64,000 bases of DNA. It comes from Thermaurantimonas aggregans. GTDB taxonomy: Bacteria; Bacteroidota; Bacteroidia; Flavobacteriales; Schleiferiaceae. The stretch lies in the NCBI RefSeq assembly GCF_003851885.1, contig NZ_BHZE01000014.1:1-64000 (forward strand), written 5' to 3'. Position 1 is the first letter of the stretch, and the number at the start of each line of letters is the position of its first letter. Made by a program: the position numbers and the translations under genes. Shown here one piece after another: positions 51,624 through 60,555 of this stretch. Below the pieces are notes generated by a model. That model did not search any database and had not been told where the DNA came from. It saw only the letters and a program-made list of their open reading frames with translations.

Positions 51624-53894
51624 TTATCTTATCCAATCGGGTAAATCGTCGGCACTTTGCTTTTGTCGGTACAGATTGCAGTCAGTAATGATGGAAATAG
51701 GCTCTTGAGGCGGCTCAAAGTCGGAGCGACTGACCTTCAAATTGGGATCAGCGTAACACTTTTTCATAAAAAGAGCCCAAACAGGCATAGCGGCAGTGGC
51801 ACCTTGTCCGAAGTACGTAGAGCGGAAGTGTGCCGATCGGTCTTCGCAACCAACCCAAGCTCCGGCAACCAGATTAGGAACCATGCCCACAAACCAACCG
51901 TCGCTGTTGTTTTGAGTAGTACCTGTTTTACCGGCGATGGGGTTATCAAATCCCCAGGGAAATCCTGTAACTACATTTTCGAGATAAGAGCCGCCTTTGC
52001 TGCGTAGGCGGGCGCCTGTACCATACTGAGTTACGGCCTTCAGAATATCGAGCATTACGTAGGCCACCTCTTCGCTCATCACTTCCCGTGTTTCGGGTTC
52101 AAATTCAGCTAATACCAATCCATTTTTGTCTTCAATGCGCAGTATCACAATAGGCTCGGTATAGGTACCTTTATTAGCAAATGTCGTGTAAGCGCCAACC
52201 AATTCGTATACGCTTAAGTCCATAGTGCCAAGGGCTATAGAGGGTGCTTCAGGCACTTCGCTTCTGATGCCTAAATCTCTGCAAAGCTGAACGACACTGG
52301 CTGGTCCGATTTGTTTCATTAAAAAGGTGCTCACCGTATTTTTACTTTCGGCTAGTGCTCTCTTCAGGGTCATCATTCCTTCGTATTTATCGTCGGAATT
52401 AGAGGGGCACCAATCTTTAAGAAGGCCGTACATACCGGCTTCGATGCATATTCGAGCGTCAGGTACCTCAAAGCATGGGCTGTACTTTTTTTCTTTAATT
52501 GCCGTAGCATACAAAAACGGTTTAAAAGTAGAGCCCACTTGCCGCTTGGACTGAAACACGTTGTCATACTTAAAATGCTTGAAGTTGATGCCACCTACCC
52601 ATGCTTTCACAAAGCCGGTTTGTGGCTCTACGGCCATAAATCCGGTTTGGTAAAACGATTTGTAGTACCTTATAGAATCGAGAGGTGTCATGAGTGTGTC
52701 GATCTCCCCGCTCCACGAGAAGATTTGCATGGGCGTAGGTGTTTTGAAATTTTTCAGGATAGAATCTTCACTCACACCACTGGATTTCAGTTCTTTATAG
52801 CGTTCGCTACGCTTTACAGCACGCATTAAGAGGTCTTCGATTTCAGCTTCAGTTAGTTTTACAAAAGGAAAGTCTTTTCGACCCTTTTCTTTAGCAAAAA
52901 ATACTCTTTGGTAATTTGATAAATGTTCTGCCACAGCTTCTTCGGCATATTGCTGCATTCGCGAATCGATGGTAGTATAGACTTTTAATCCATCGGTGTA
53001 AATGTTGTACATCGAGCCGTCGGGTTTGCGATGTTCTTTTACCCATTCGCTTAGAAACAGCCTGATGTGTTCTCTAAGATATGAGGCAGGGCCTTCGTTG
53101 TGGCTTTGCTTTCTGAAATTTAGGCTTAATGGCTTGTTTTTGAGTTCTTCGTACTGTTCGGCTGTTATGAATTTGTTTCGAAGCATCTGATTCAGAACCA
53201 CATTTCTTCTCTGCAAGGCTCTTTCAGGAAAGCGAATTGGGTTGAATAATGAAGGGTTTTTGGCCATTCCCACTAGTAGAGCTGCTTCGTGAATGTCTAA
53301 GTCTTTGGGACTTTTGTTAAAATAAATCTGTGCTGCTGACTCGATGCCTACGGCTTGATATAGAAAGTCAAACTGATTCAAATACATCGCCAGGATCTCT
53401 TGTTTCGAGTACTGGCGTTCGAGGCGAAGGGCGATTATCCATTCTTTAACTTTTTGAATAATTCGAGTAAAAATGTTGCTCGGTGGCTCGTGAAAGAGCA
53501 TTTTGGCGAGCTGCTGAGTGATGGTGCTACCGCCACCTGCCTGACCAAGCAAGAACACAGCGCGCATTAGGGCTTTGACATCGATGCCCGAATGACTGTA
53601 AAATCGCTCATCTTCTGTAGCTACTAGGGCATTTACCAGATGCGGACTGAGATCTTCAAACTCGGCATGTGTTCTGTTTTCTTTGTAAAATTTACCAAGT
53701 ACTACCCCATCTTGCGATATGATTTGAGTAGCCAGATTGCTCTTGGGGTTTTCAATTTCTTCAAATCCTGGCAATGGGCCAAAAGCTCCAAGAGCGATAC
53801 TTGTGATAAATAGCAAAAACAATGCTGCTGCAGCACCTACTGAATACCAAAAAAGTTTTACATAATTTAGTAGATTTTTTGTGCTTTTTACCAT
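51624..53894 (-). CDS. Class A penicillin-binding protein (PBP1A-like)
   Basis: A 756-residue bifunctional peptidoglycan synthase. A membrane anchor lies at ~12-35. The GT51 glycosyltransferase domain has ATEDERFYSHSGID with its catalytic Glu and GGSTITQQLAK. The transpeptidase has S-x-x-K in VGSTFKPF, SKN in ALAESKNTVS and KTG in AGKTGTTQNNSD. It is co-transcribed with gldH upstream and ftsX downstream, both within 12 bp. Confidence 0.95.
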   Translation of the reverse strand: MVKSTKNLLNYVKLFWYSVGAAAALFLLFITSIALGAFGPLPGFEEIENPKSNLATQIISQDGVVLGKFYKENRTHAEFEDLSPHLVNALVATEDERFYSHSGIDVKALMRAVFLLGQAGGGSTITQQLAKMLFHEPPSNIFTRIIQKVKEWIIALRLERQYSKQEILAMYLNQFDFLYQAVGIESAAQIYFNKSPKDLDIHEAALLVGMAKNPSLFNPIRFPERALQRRNVVLNQMLRNKFITAEQYEELKNKPLSLNFRKQSHNEGPASYLREHIRLFLSEWVKEHRKPDGSMYNIYTDGLKVYTTIDSRMQQYAEEAVAEHLSNYQRVFFAKEKGRKDFPFVKLTEAEIEDLLMRAVKRSERYKELKSSGVSEDSILKNFKTPTPMQIFSWSGEIDTLMTPLDSIRYYKSFYQTGFMAVEPQTGFVKAWVGGINFKHFKYDNVFQSKRQVGSTFKPFLYATAIKEKKYSPCFEVPDARICIEAGMYGLLKDWCPSNSDDKYEGMMTLKRALAESKNTVSTFLMKQIGPASVVQLCRDLGIRSEVPEAPSIALGTMDLSVYELVGAYTTFANKGTYTEPIVILRIEDKNGLVLAEFEPETREVMSEEVAYVMLDILKAVTQYGTGARLRSKGGSYLENVVTGFPWGFDNPIAGKTGTTQNNSDGWFVGMVPNLVAGAWVGCEDRSAHFRSTYFGQGATAAMPVWALFMKKCYADPNLKVSRSDFEPPQEPISIITDCNLYRQKQSADDLPDWIR

Positions 53895-53905
53895 CTGAAA
53901 AGATT

Positions 53906-54460
53906 TTACTTGACTTCCTGAATTACGATACCTACTTTCTCTATTCCGGGTAAGGAATCTATGCGCATTAAATGATTGAAATCGATGTAATAATATCCAA
54001 TATTTCCAAATCGGAGAGGTCCTTTACCAATGGTGTTTTCTAATACTTTTGTATGTGAAAATCCCTTACCTGTCATCTTTCCCATATCGTCGAAGAGCAC
54101 GTAGTTAGCAGTATCGCCGTACTCACGATTGTCTTCGTAAAAAATTTCTCTTTTTACGTATAAGTTGGCAAAGGGATATTCGCTCGTGTAGTGCAAAATG
54201 GATTTGATTAGATATACTTTAGTCGTGTCTTCAATAAAAAATTGGAAGGAAAGAGTTGTATCCTTGTGCCATGGATTTTCTATTTCTGTAATTTCAATGT
54301 GGTAAATGGTGTCATCTTTACATGATTGAAATGACAAAAGTGCAAAAAAGGAAAGAGATATTAGGAGTAAAAATTTACCGTTTTTTGAATTAAATGATGT
54401 GGAATTTTTGCGAAAATTTTCTATATAGATCAATGACCAGTATTTTTTAAAAAACATCAT
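53906..54460 (-). CDS. gldH: Gliding motility lipoprotein GldH
   Basis: A 184-residue lipoprotein. The hydrophobic signal (FLLLISLSFFALLSFQSC) is preceded by an unusually long ~27-residue N-terminal region. The mature part has the GldH pattern (DTIYHIEITEIENPWHKD, TLSFQFFIEDTTKVY). It is needed for gliding in Bacteroidota that glide and supports T9SS function. The ATG at 54460 or 54457 overlaps the ricT stop; a later start would truncate the signal peptide. Confidence 0.88.
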   Translation of the reverse strand: MMFFKKYWSLIYIENFRKNSTSFNSKNGKFLLLISLSFFALLSFQSCKDDTIYHIEITEIENPWHKDTTLSFQFFIEDTTKVYLIKSILHYTSEYPFANLYVKREIFYEDNREYGDTANYVLFDDMGKMTGKGFSHTKVLENTIGKGPLRFGNIGYYYIDFNHLMRIDSLPGIEKVGIVIQEVK

Positions 54461-55623
54461 TTTTTGTTGGTTTTATTTTGGCTGTTTTTTGCCTTTTTCT
54501 TTTTGTTTCTTTTCTTCTTTTGTGCTTCCTTTTCTGAGTTTTCAATTGTGTCGATAGTAGAAGTGAGCAAAGGAGTTACTGGCATTTCAGCGTTTTGAGG
54601 AGGTTGTTCTACCAGCGATTCGAGGCTTTCGGGCAGGATGTTTTTCTTGTTGTCTTCGAGGGTTTTAAGAACATTATTAAGTGGTATTCCATGCCAATTC
54701 GTTGTATTATCAGCGTAGGCATACCACAATATGCGTCTGAAGATATCAACTTTTTGCAGAACACCTTCTCCTGCTTTTGTTTTCAGTACCTGATTGAAGT
54801 CAGGGAATTCTTTAATGGCCTCCATATAAGAGTCTAGTTCGTAATTGAGGCAACACTTGAGTTTGCCACATTGGCCAGCAAGTTTTTGGGGATTGAGCGA
54901 GAGCTGTTGATAGCGGGCTGCAGCAGTATTCACAGCTCTAAAATCGGTAAGCCAGGTAGAGCAGCACAACTCTCTGCCGCACGAACCGATGCCTCCCAGA
55001 CGAGCGGCCTCCTGGCGAAAGCCAATCTGACGCATTTCGATGCGGATACCAAAAGAGGCAGCCATGTCTTTTATGAGGTTTCTGAAATCAACCCGCTCGT
55101 CGGCTGTGTAATAAAAGGTGGCTTTTGTGCCGTCTGCCTGAAATTCCACATCAGAGACCTTCATGCGAAGATTGTGTTTTTTCGCCAGTTCACGGGTTTT
55201 TAATTTCAATTCTTCTTCTCGCTGCTGGTTTTTTGTCCAGATGGATATGTCTTTTTGGGTTGCCTTGCGCAGGATGCGTTGTTTTATTTCTGCAACATCG
55301 CCTTTTTGCTTTTTGCGCATTTGAAGCCTCACGAGTTCACCGGCGAGGGATACAACTCCCACATCCCAGCCTTGGGCGGCCTCGACTACCACAATATCGC
55401 CAATGTGTAAGCTCAGTTTATCAGGATTGTGATAAAACTCTTTCCGCGTGCCTTTAAAGCGAACTTCTACGTATGGACATGGATTCAGAGCATTTAGCTC
55501 TGTCATATTTGCCAGCCAATCAAAAATGGGCAGTTTATCGCATCCACCGGTGGAGCAACTTCCATTGTTTCTGCACCCTTTGGGCAATCCTTTGTCCGAC
55601 TTACTGCATGATGCACATCCCAT
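54457..55623 (-). CDS. ricT: PSP1-domain protein RicT (YaaT-like)
   Basis: A 388-residue protein. The N-terminus is Cys-rich (MGCASCSKSDKG, then CRNNGSCSTGGCDK). The PSP1 domain has VGVVSLAGELVRLQMRKK near ~85-100 and the cysteine pairs GSCGRELCCSTWL and LAGQCGKLKCCLNYE (~215-265) that in relatives bind Fe-S clusters. The last ~50 residues are a Lys-rich disordered tail. In other bacteria RicT joins RNA-processing complexes; the role in Bacteroidota is unclear. It heads the gldH-PBP1A-ftsX operon, with a TACCTTTG element upstream. Confidence 0.9.
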   Translation of the reverse strand: MGCASCSKSDKGLPKGCRNNGSCSTGGCDKLPIFDWLANMTELNALNPCPYVEVRFKGTRKEFYHNPDKLSLHIGDIVVVEAAQGWDVGVVSLAGELVRLQMRKKQKGDVAEIKQRILRKATQKDISIWTKNQQREEELKLKTRELAKKHNLRMKVSDVEFQADGTKATFYYTADERVDFRNLIKDMAASFGIRIEMRQIGFRQEAARLGGIGSCGRELCCSTWLTDFRAVNTAAARYQQLSLNPQKLAGQCGKLKCCLNYELDSYMEAIKEFPDFNQVLKTKAGEGVLQKVDIFRRILWYAYADNTTNWHGIPLNNVLKTLEDNKKNILPESLESLVEQPPQNAEMPVTPLLTSTIDTIENSEKEAQKKKRNKKKKAKNSQNKTNKK

Positions 55624-55644
55624 TTTTGAAGAAAATTATGACTG

Positions 55645-55652
55645 CAAAGGTA
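55645..55652 (-). promoter_or_regulatory. Putative ricT operon promoter -7 element
   Basis: TACCTTTG on the minus strand, 21 bp upstream of the ricT ATG. Confidence 0.5.
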
Positions 55653-55767
55653 AACATTTCAATATCCAAAGGCCGAGTGAAGCGCTGAGTGTTGTTTAAG
55701 TCAGCGTTAAGGATATCTAAAAATCTGAAAACAAAACAAATATGAGAAAATGGCTTAAGTCTCTAAA

Positions 55768-55775
55768 TAATTTTG
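55768..55775 (+). promoter_or_regulatory. Putative promoter -7 element of the dehydrogenase-nhaD operon
   Basis: TAATTTTG, 24 bp upstream of the ATG at 55800. It fits TAnnTTTG. Confidence 0.5.
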
Positions 55776-55799
55776 CCGGTCGAACTTTTACAGCACTGA

Positions 55800-57038
55800 A
55801 TGGAACTGATTAAAAAATTTGAAGCACAGGCACCGGAAATAGTTTTCGAATGGAACGATCAAGAGACCGAAGCCCGCGGTTGGGTAGTGATCAATTCGCT
55901 TAAAGGTGGTGCTGCAGGTGGTGGTACTCGCATGCGTAAAGGACTTACCAAAGAAGAGGTTCTGTCACTGGCTAAGACGATGGAAATAAAATTCGCCATA
56001 GCTGGTCCTCCTATTGGCGGAGCAAAGTCGGGTATTGATTTTGACCCTACCGATCCACGTAAACACGAGGTTTTAACCCGTTGGTATAAGGCTATCAAGC
56101 CTTTGTTGAAAAATTATTATGGTACTGGGGGCGACTTAAACGTGGATGAGAAAGAAGAGGTAATCCCAATTACATATGGCCTTGGTATTGAGCATCCACA
56201 AGAAGGAGTCTTAGTTGGTCACTATGCGCCTGATGAGGCAACTAAAGCTCAGAAAATAAGCAACCTTCAGAAGGGCGTTGTACTGCCAGTCACTTCTGAG
56301 GGCATTGCACCTAAAATTAAGAGTGTGCTTACTGTATCGGATTTAATCACAGGTTATGGCGTTGCTGAGGCTGTTAAGCACTATTATTCGGTTTTTAGAG
56401 GCTCAGATTTAGAGGGCAAAAGGGCTATCATACAAGGATGGGGAAATGTAGGGGCATCGGCTGCGTATTACCTTGCCTCTTACGGTGTGAAAATTGTGGG
56501 AATCATCGACCGAAAGGGCGGTGTAATTAACCCTGATGGATTCGATTTTCTCACCATAAAAGAATTTTTTGAAAATAAATCTCAAAATTCGTTAGTAGCT
56601 GACGATATGATGGATTACGTACAGGTAAATGAAAAAATTTGGAGCATCGGTGCTGAAATATTTGTGCCGGCAGCAGCCTCCAGATTGGTCGCTGAGCATC
56701 ACTTAGATCATATGTTAAAAGCTGGATTGGAGGTTATTTCTTCCGGTGCCAATGTGCCCTTTGCGGATAATGAAATTTTTATGGGGCCCATAGCTACCAA
56801 AGCAGATTCGCTTGTAAGTGTGATTCCTGATTTTATAGCTAATTGTGGTATGGCGCGCACCTTTGCCTATCTGATGAGCGATTCGGCCGTGGTTAGTGAT
56901 CGAGCCATATTTTCCGATGTCTCCAACAGAATTTTATGGGCAATTCAAAAGTGCTTTGAAATAAATCATTCAGTTTATGGTATAACGAGATCTGCCTATC
57001 AATTGGCATTAGCCTCTCAAAAATCTTTCTTATCATGA
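55800..57038 (+). CDS. Glu/Leu/Phe/Val dehydrogenase family enzyme
   Basis: A 412-residue NAD(P)-dependent amino-acid dehydrogenase. The N-terminal domain has AAGGGTRMRKGLTKEEV and PPIGGAKSGIDFDP, with the catalytic lysine region. The Rossmann domain has IQGWGNVGASAAYYLA (~210). It is longer than, and distinct from, the leucine dehydrogenase at 8426-9505, and substrate preference cannot be read from the sequence. Its stop overlaps the nhaD start by 4 bp, so the two are co-transcribed. Confidence 0.9.
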   Translation: MELIKKFEAQAPEIVFEWNDQETEARGWVVINSLKGGAAGGGTRMRKGLTKEEVLSLAKTMEIKFAIAGPPIGGAKSGIDFDPTDPRKHEVLTRWYKAIKPLLKNYYGTGGDLNVDEKEEVIPITYGLGIEHPQEGVLVGHYAPDEATKAQKISNLQKGVVLPVTSEGIAPKIKSVLTVSDLITGYGVAEAVKHYYSVFRGSDLEGKRAIIQGWGNVGASAAYYLASYGVKIVGIIDRKGGVINPDGFDFLTIKEFFENKSQNSLVADDMMDYVQVNEKIWSIGAEIFVPAAASRLVAEHHLDHMLKAGLEVISSGANVPFADNEIFMGPIATKADSLVSVIPDFIANCGMARTFAYLMSDSAVVSDRAIFSDVSNRILWAIQKCFEINHSVYGITRSAYQLALASQKSFLS

Positions 57039-58420
57039 TGGAGTATATCATTGTGATTGTTTTTGTAATTGGCTATGTAGCAATCGCACTTGAGCATAAA
57101 ATTCATGTAAATAAGGCTGCTTCTGCTTTAGTTACTGGTGTGATCTGCTGGGCATTGTATGCACTATCGTCATCCCAATTAGTAGATTGGAACGATGTAG
57201 CTCACCATCTGGGGATTCCCCTATCAAAACCCGACAAGGAAAAAATTCTGGAATACATTTCGGATCATCAGCTGCTTGAGCACCTTTCTGAGATTGCAAG
57301 CATACTTTTTTTCCTGATCGGGGCAATGACCATTGTGGAGACCATAGATGCTCACGGAGGTTTCTCGATCATTACAAATCGCATTCACACCACCAGCCGA
57401 CTATCGCTTATGTGGCTAGTAAGTGCACTTACTTTCTTTATGAGTGCGGTACTTGACAACCTAACAACGACTATTGTAATGGCCTCGCTCGTGCGAAAAA
57501 TTGTGGCTAATTACAAAGATCGTTGGCTTTTTGCTGGAATGATAGTTATAGCAGCTAATGCGGGCGGGGCATGGTCGCCTATCGGCGATGTGACTACTAC
57601 TATGCTGTGGATTGGAAAGCAGATTACTACAGTACGCATTATTACTATGGTATTTTTACCTAGTCTTTTTTGCTTAATAGTTCCATTGTTGTTGCTTACC
57701 CGCAGTTTAAAAGGCAACATTAGCCATCCGGTTTTTAAGGTATCAACCGGTCACAGTTACCCAGCCGTTACATCAAAAGAAAAAAAAATAATTTTTGTAG
57801 GAGGTCTTTCCCTTCTCTTATTTGTGCCTGTATTTAAAGCCGTTACCCATCTGCCTCCGTTCATGGGTATGATGCTAAGCCTTGGAATAATGTGGATAGC
57901 CACGGAAATGCTACACCGCAAAAAACCGTTTGCAGTTCAGAGGGAGCTATCAGTCATTGGCGTGATCCGAAAAATTGACATGGCATCGGTATTGTTTTTC
58001 CTTGGAATTCTGCTGGCTGTTGGTAGTTTGCAAAGCATCGGTACCTTAAAACATCTGGCCACCTTTCTTGATCATACAATAGGAATAGAGCACAAATCGG
58101 GAATCATTCTCCTTGCTCTTTCAATTGGTTTATTTTCGAGTGTGGTCGACAATGTGCCTTTAGTAGCTGCAGCTATGGGGATGTATCCCATTCAACCGGG
58201 TACTTTTTTCGAACAAGATGGATTGTTTTGGGAGTTTCTGGCATATGCGGCAGGGACTGGTGGTAGCGCCCTGATCATTGGCTCGGCTGCCGGAGTAGCC
58301 GTAATGGGCATTGAGCGTATAACGTTTAGTTGGTATTTTCGAAAAATAGCCCCTCTCGCTCTGATCGGATACCTATCTGGAGCGCTGATTTACGTTTTAC
58401 AATACAATATTTTTCATTGA
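57035..58420 (+). CDS. nhaD: Na+/H+ antiporter NhaD
   Basis: A 461-residue membrane protein of the ion transporter superfamily with about 11-12 helices. The paired re-entrant signatures are seen as SAVLDNLTTTIVMASL and GGAWSPIGDVTTTMLW in the first half and SVVDNVPLVAAAMGM and GTGGSALIIGSAAGV in the second. It exports Na+ or Li+ at alkaline pH. It is translationally coupled to the dehydrogenase gene by a 4-bp overlap. Confidence 0.92.
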   Translation: MMEYIIVIVFVIGYVAIALEHKIHVNKAASALVTGVICWALYALSSSQLVDWNDVAHHLGIPLSKPDKEKILEYISDHQLLEHLSEIASILFFLIGAMTIVETIDAHGGFSIITNRIHTTSRLSLMWLVSALTFFMSAVLDNLTTTIVMASLVRKIVANYKDRWLFAGMIVIAANAGGAWSPIGDVTTTMLWIGKQITTVRIITMVFLPSLFCLIVPLLLLTRSLKGNISHPVFKVSTGHSYPAVTSKEKKIIFVGGLSLLLFVPVFKAVTHLPPFMGMMLSLGIMWIATEMLHRKKPFAVQRELSVIGVIRKIDMASVLFFLGILLAVGSLQSIGTLKHLATFLDHTIGIEHKSGIILLALSIGLFSSVVDNVPLVAAAMGMYPIQPGTFFEQDGLFWEFLAYAAGTGGSALIIGSAAGVAVMGIERITFSWYFRKIAPLALIGYLSGALIYVLQYNIFH

Positions 58421-58491
58421 TAGTTAGTTACTTGACTCAATAGTCACAAACTGTGAATCATTTAGCACTTTCACTTTTGTGACCCTCACTT

Positions 58492-58499
58492 TATGTTTG
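58492..58499 (+). promoter_or_regulatory. Putative exbB operon promoter -7 element
   Basis: TATGTTTG, 27 bp upstream of the exbB ATG at 58527. This also argues against the GTG at 58479 as the start. Confidence 0.5.
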
Positions 58500-58526
58500 C
58501 CAAATAGAAAAAACGTAACAAAAACA

Positions 58527-59222
58527 ATGTTTTTACAGATTCAAACAGGTGTAAATCCAGGTTTTGAACCCCCACAAGAACCAGTACAGAAGACGCTGTC
58601 AATTATGGAATTGATTACAAGTGGGGGAGTAGGCGGCATCGTGATTATGTCGATACTTTTTTTGTTGTTTTCAATTGCTATTTACATCTTTTTCGAACGA
58701 TATCAATCCATCTCAAAGGCAGGAAAACTCGATCAAGGTTTTATCAATGCGATTAAGGCACAGGTTTCAGCCGGTAAGCTCGATGCTGCCAAAGCCATGT
58801 GTGCCTCAGCCAATACACCTGTAGCGCGCATGATCGAAAAAGGCATCAGCAGAATCGGCAGGCCGCTGAAAGACATAGCCGCAGCCATTGAAAACACTGG
58901 AAAAATCGAAGTTTTGCAACTGGAGAAAAACTTAGCCTTGCTTGCTACCATCTCAGGGGCTGCACCTATGATTGGTTTCTTAGGTACGGTAATAGGTATG
59001 ATTCTGGCCTTTCACGAAATGGCTGCAGCTGGCGGGCAAATCCGCGTGGATATGCTGGCTGAAGGCATTTACACAGCGATGACAACTACTGTAGCCGGGT
59101 TGCTTGTGGGCATTGTTTCGTATATGAGTTACAACATCCTGGTAACAAAAGTGAACAACGTGGTGTATAAAATGGAGGTAAGTGCTACAGAATTCCTCGA
59201 CCTGTTAAACGAAGCCGTTTAA
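58527..59222 (+). CDS. exbB: ExbB/MotA/TolQ-family proton channel protein
   Basis: A 231-residue membrane protein with three helices: one near residues 30-50 (GGIVIMSILFLLFSIAIYIF) and two in the C-terminal half. LLATISGAAPMIGFLGTVIG is the MotA/TolQ/ExbB signature. With ExbD it converts the proton gradient into force for TonB. I chose the ATG at 58527; an upstream GTG would add 16 residues and overlap the promoter. It is first in the exbB-exbD-tonB operon. Confidence 0.94.
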   Translation: MFLQIQTGVNPGFEPPQEPVQKTLSIMELITSGGVGGIVIMSILFLLFSIAIYIFFERYQSISKAGKLDQGFINAIKAQVSAGKLDAAKAMCASANTPVARMIEKGISRIGRPLKDIAAAIENTGKIEVLQLEKNLALLATISGAAPMIGFLGTVIGMILAFHEMAAAGGQIRVDMLAEGIYTAMTTTVAGLLVGIVSYMSYNILVTKVNNVVYKMEVSATEFLDLLNEAV

Positions 59223-59234
59223 ACCAAGTCAGCT

Positions 59235-59627
59235 ATGGATCTGAGAGGAAGAAATAAGGTAAGTGCAGAGTTTAGCATGGCCAGCATGACAGACATCGTC
59301 TTTCTGCTGCTCATCTTTTTTATGCTCACCTCTACACTCGTTACAACCAGCGCTTTGGACCTGATACTGCCAAAAAGCAAAGCCGAAACCGTAAAAAAAC
59401 AGGACATTTCTGTAGCCATAAAAAAGGACCTGAAAATTACCGTTAATGACCGACCAGTAACTGAAGATGCTCTGGAGTCTGAACTGGTTTCGCTCATAGC
59501 CGGCAAAGAAGCACCTGTAATCATCTTGTTTGCTGACGAAAGTGTGCCAACCGGAAAGGTGGTAAAAGTAATGGATATCGCATACCGAAATCGTATGAAA
59601 ATGGTGCTTGCAACAGACCCAAAATAA
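59235..59627 (+). CDS. exbD: Biopolymer transport protein ExbD
   Basis: A 130-residue protein with one N-terminal helix (~15-35, MASMTDIVFLLLIFFMLTST) carrying the conserved proton-path Asp, followed by a periplasmic domain. It starts 12 bp after exbB and ends 5 bp before the tonB-like gene. Confidence 0.94.
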   Translation: MDLRGRNKVSAEFSMASMTDIVFLLLIFFMLTSTLVTTSALDLILPKSKAETVKKQDISVAIKKDLKITVNDRPVTEDALESELVSLIAGKEAPVIILFADESVPTGKVVKVMDIAYRNRMKMVLATDPK

Positions 59628-59632
59628 TAGAA

Positions 59633-60442
59633 ATGGATTGGCCAAAAACAAAAGAAGAGAAAAATGCCTTAGCACTCACCATTTTGATCAACCTCGTGTT
59701 GTTCATCATCTTTCTTTTTTTTGGCCTAACTTATTTTGATCCCAAACCTGAAGAGGGTATTGCAATACAATTCGGATTTAATGCAGACGCCGGAGGCCCG
59801 CAAAATATTACCGATACGCAGCAACCACAGCCTTCACAGACTACTCCTGCCTCATCAAACACTTCGAAAACAGAATTTACTTCGCCCACACAAGACGTTG
59901 AAGATGCTCCAGCCATCAACCAAAATAAAAACCCTAAAACAACCCAAAAACCACAGGACATCAAAAAGCCTGAGAATCAACAACCACAGGAAGACAAACC
60001 TCAAATAGACCAACGTTTACAAAACATTCTCAACAACCCGAATCGGGGTGCCGGCGGACAAAGCGGGAGCGGTTCACAAGCAGGTACACAGGGTTCGCCT
60101 ACAGGTACTAACGAAAGCGGCAACTCTGGAGGCGGAGGTTCAGGGGCCGGATCGAGCGGTACAGGTTATTTCTTGGGAGGCCGCACAGCTCAAGTAAAAC
60201 CAAAACCTGATTACAATTGCCAGGAATTCGGACGGGTAGTGGTACGTATTAAAGTAGATCAGAACGGAAATGTAATCGAAGCCATACCGGGTGTGAGCTT
60301 TCAAAACTTTTCTACAAACGTGTTTTCTGAATGTCTTAACCAGATAGCCCGCGATGCTGCATTGCGCACAAAATGGAGTGCCGATCAGGATGCACCGGAA
60401 GAGCAGATTGGTTACATAATTTATGAATTTAGAAAAAACTAA
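59633..60442 (+). CDS. TonB-like energy transducer
   Basis: A 269-residue protein with an N-terminal membrane helix (~13-33, LALTILINLVLFIIFLFFGL). A long Pro/Gln/Thr/Lys-rich periplasmic linker (~50-135) and a Gly/Ser-rich stretch (~140-180) follow. The ~80-residue C-terminal domain has VVVRIKVDQNGNVIEAIPG, a TonB C-terminal pattern. It probably transmits ExbB/ExbD energy to the TonB-dependent receptor coded next. The glycine-rich insert is unusual but occurs in Bacteroidota TonB-like proteins. Confidence 0.88.
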   Translation: MDWPKTKEEKNALALTILINLVLFIIFLFFGLTYFDPKPEEGIAIQFGFNADAGGPQNITDTQQPQPSQTTPASSNTSKTEFTSPTQDVEDAPAINQNKNPKTTQKPQDIKKPENQQPQEDKPQIDQRLQNILNNPNRGAGGQSGSGSQAGTQGSPTGTNESGNSGGGGSGAGSSGTGYFLGGRTAQVKPKPDYNCQEFGRVVVRIKVDQNGNVIEAIPGVSFQNFSTNVFSECLNQIARDAALRTKWSADQDAPEEQIGYIIYEFRKN

Positions 60443-60555
60443 CTGTTTTACAGCTTTTTATCATCTCAATTAGCTAATCCACTTAACACACATTTAATAC
60501 TGCAATTAATGTTACTTAACCTGATGCGGATTGCTTTGCAATCAGTAAAAAACGC